This document shows positions 20,469 to 20,555 of a DNA stretch of 20,555 nucleotides, piece by piece (the stretch's first letter is position 1; every line of letters begins with the position of its first letter). The notes beneath the pieces were generated by a model that was not told the DNA's origin, did no database searches, and saw only the letters and a list, made by a program, of their open reading frames with translations. The stretch spans positions 1-20,555 of the forward strand of contig JAIJLI010000014.1 in NCBI GenBank assembly GCA_022722495.1, read 5' to 3'. The position numbers and the translations under genes are program-made. This stretch comes from Dialister sp. GTDB taxonomy: Bacteria; Bacillota; Negativicutes; Veillonellales; Dialisteraceae.

Positions 20469-20555
20469 TTATTTTAAATCACTTGCACCATCAGCAATGC
20501 CAACACTATATCTCTCGACAAACTCAGCAGAGCGTGCTGCCATTCCTTTAATCAT
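20469..20555 (-). CDS. C-terminal end of a small accessory gene (runs to window edge)
   Basis: A frame ending at TAA (20471-20469) is open to the right edge; visible residues end VERYSVGIADGASDLK. The last three bases of the window read ATG on the minus strand, so it could start there (28 residues) or continue outside. It lies 6 nt before the YopX-like start. The family is not recognised. Confidence 0.45.
   Translation of the reverse strand: MIKGMAARSAEFVERYSVGIADGASDLK

Noticed and set aside
1..20555. tRNA genes, CRISPR arrays, insertion sequences, integrase or attachment sites
   Set aside because: None was seen on reading both strands; no transposase or integrase motif and no regular spaced repeats apart from the fibre decapeptides.
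1..20555. Stop-codon reassignment, known in some crAss-like phages
   Set aside because: Endolysin, spanin and the two following genes end at TAG, the 304-residue and YopX-like genes end at TGA, and large genes are open without internal stops, so the standard code fits.

Overview
This window looks like the structural and lysis half of a tailed double-stranded DNA phage, or possibly a prophage, that infects Bacteroidales (Bacteroides or Prevotella relatives). The host call rests on repeated TAnnTTTG boxes, the -7 element of the Bacteroidota primary sigma factor, and on AT-rich leaders mostly without Shine-Dalgarno sites. Protein style also fits Bacteroidota phages: a GH19 endolysin, a two-helix holin, a lipoprotein-plus-TM spanin, and fibre modules built on an EFIKAIVDADDHFLFG-like motif. 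Head completion genes and a large tail-stabilisation-like protein, with no tape measure or major tail tube visible, suggest a podovirus-like or crAss-like architecture. That assignment is tentative. Genes stop at TAG, TGA and TAA in the normal way, so no stop-codon recoding is seen.

Layout. (1) Positions 1-5700 are read leftwards: a 151-residue protein, a small rhomboid-type membrane protease, the large terminase, a small basic protein, then (from a second promoter) a 304-residue tail/adhesin-like protein and a long fibre protein that runs off the left edge. (2) Positions 5707-5805 hold a divergent promoter pair. (3) Positions 5837-14646 are read rightwards: scaffold, major capsid protein, a strong terminator, a HeH/LEM-like protein, head-tail connector, portal, a 73-residue protein with capsid/scaffold motifs, a conserved unknown, then holin, GH19 endolysin, unimolecular spanin and two related structural-type proteins. 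(4) Positions 14668-14699 hold a terminator hairpin between converging units. (5) Positions 14737-20555 are read leftwards: a packed run of small accessory genes entering from the right edge (YopX-like, micro-ORFs, ThyX-like, cysteine-rich and zinc-ribbon proteins), then a promoter and the tail genes.

The most striking signal is regulatory. A 13-bp element with consensus AGTTAACGGATAA lies exactly 24 bp upstream of a TAnnTTTG box at four intergenic sites on both strands, with a weaker fifth copy in the same register. It precedes each main structural block: scaffold/capsid, lysis, fibre, tail and, weakly, packaging. This looks like a phage-specific promoter class that keeps the host -7 box but replaces the usual -33 box, probably read with a phage activator or altered host polymerase.

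Other points of interest are a rhomboid-like protease gene overlapping the terminase gene, a hydrophobic signal-peptide-like N-terminus on the capsid protein, and a 73-residue protein that combines a capsid N-arm motif with the scaffold C-terminal motif.
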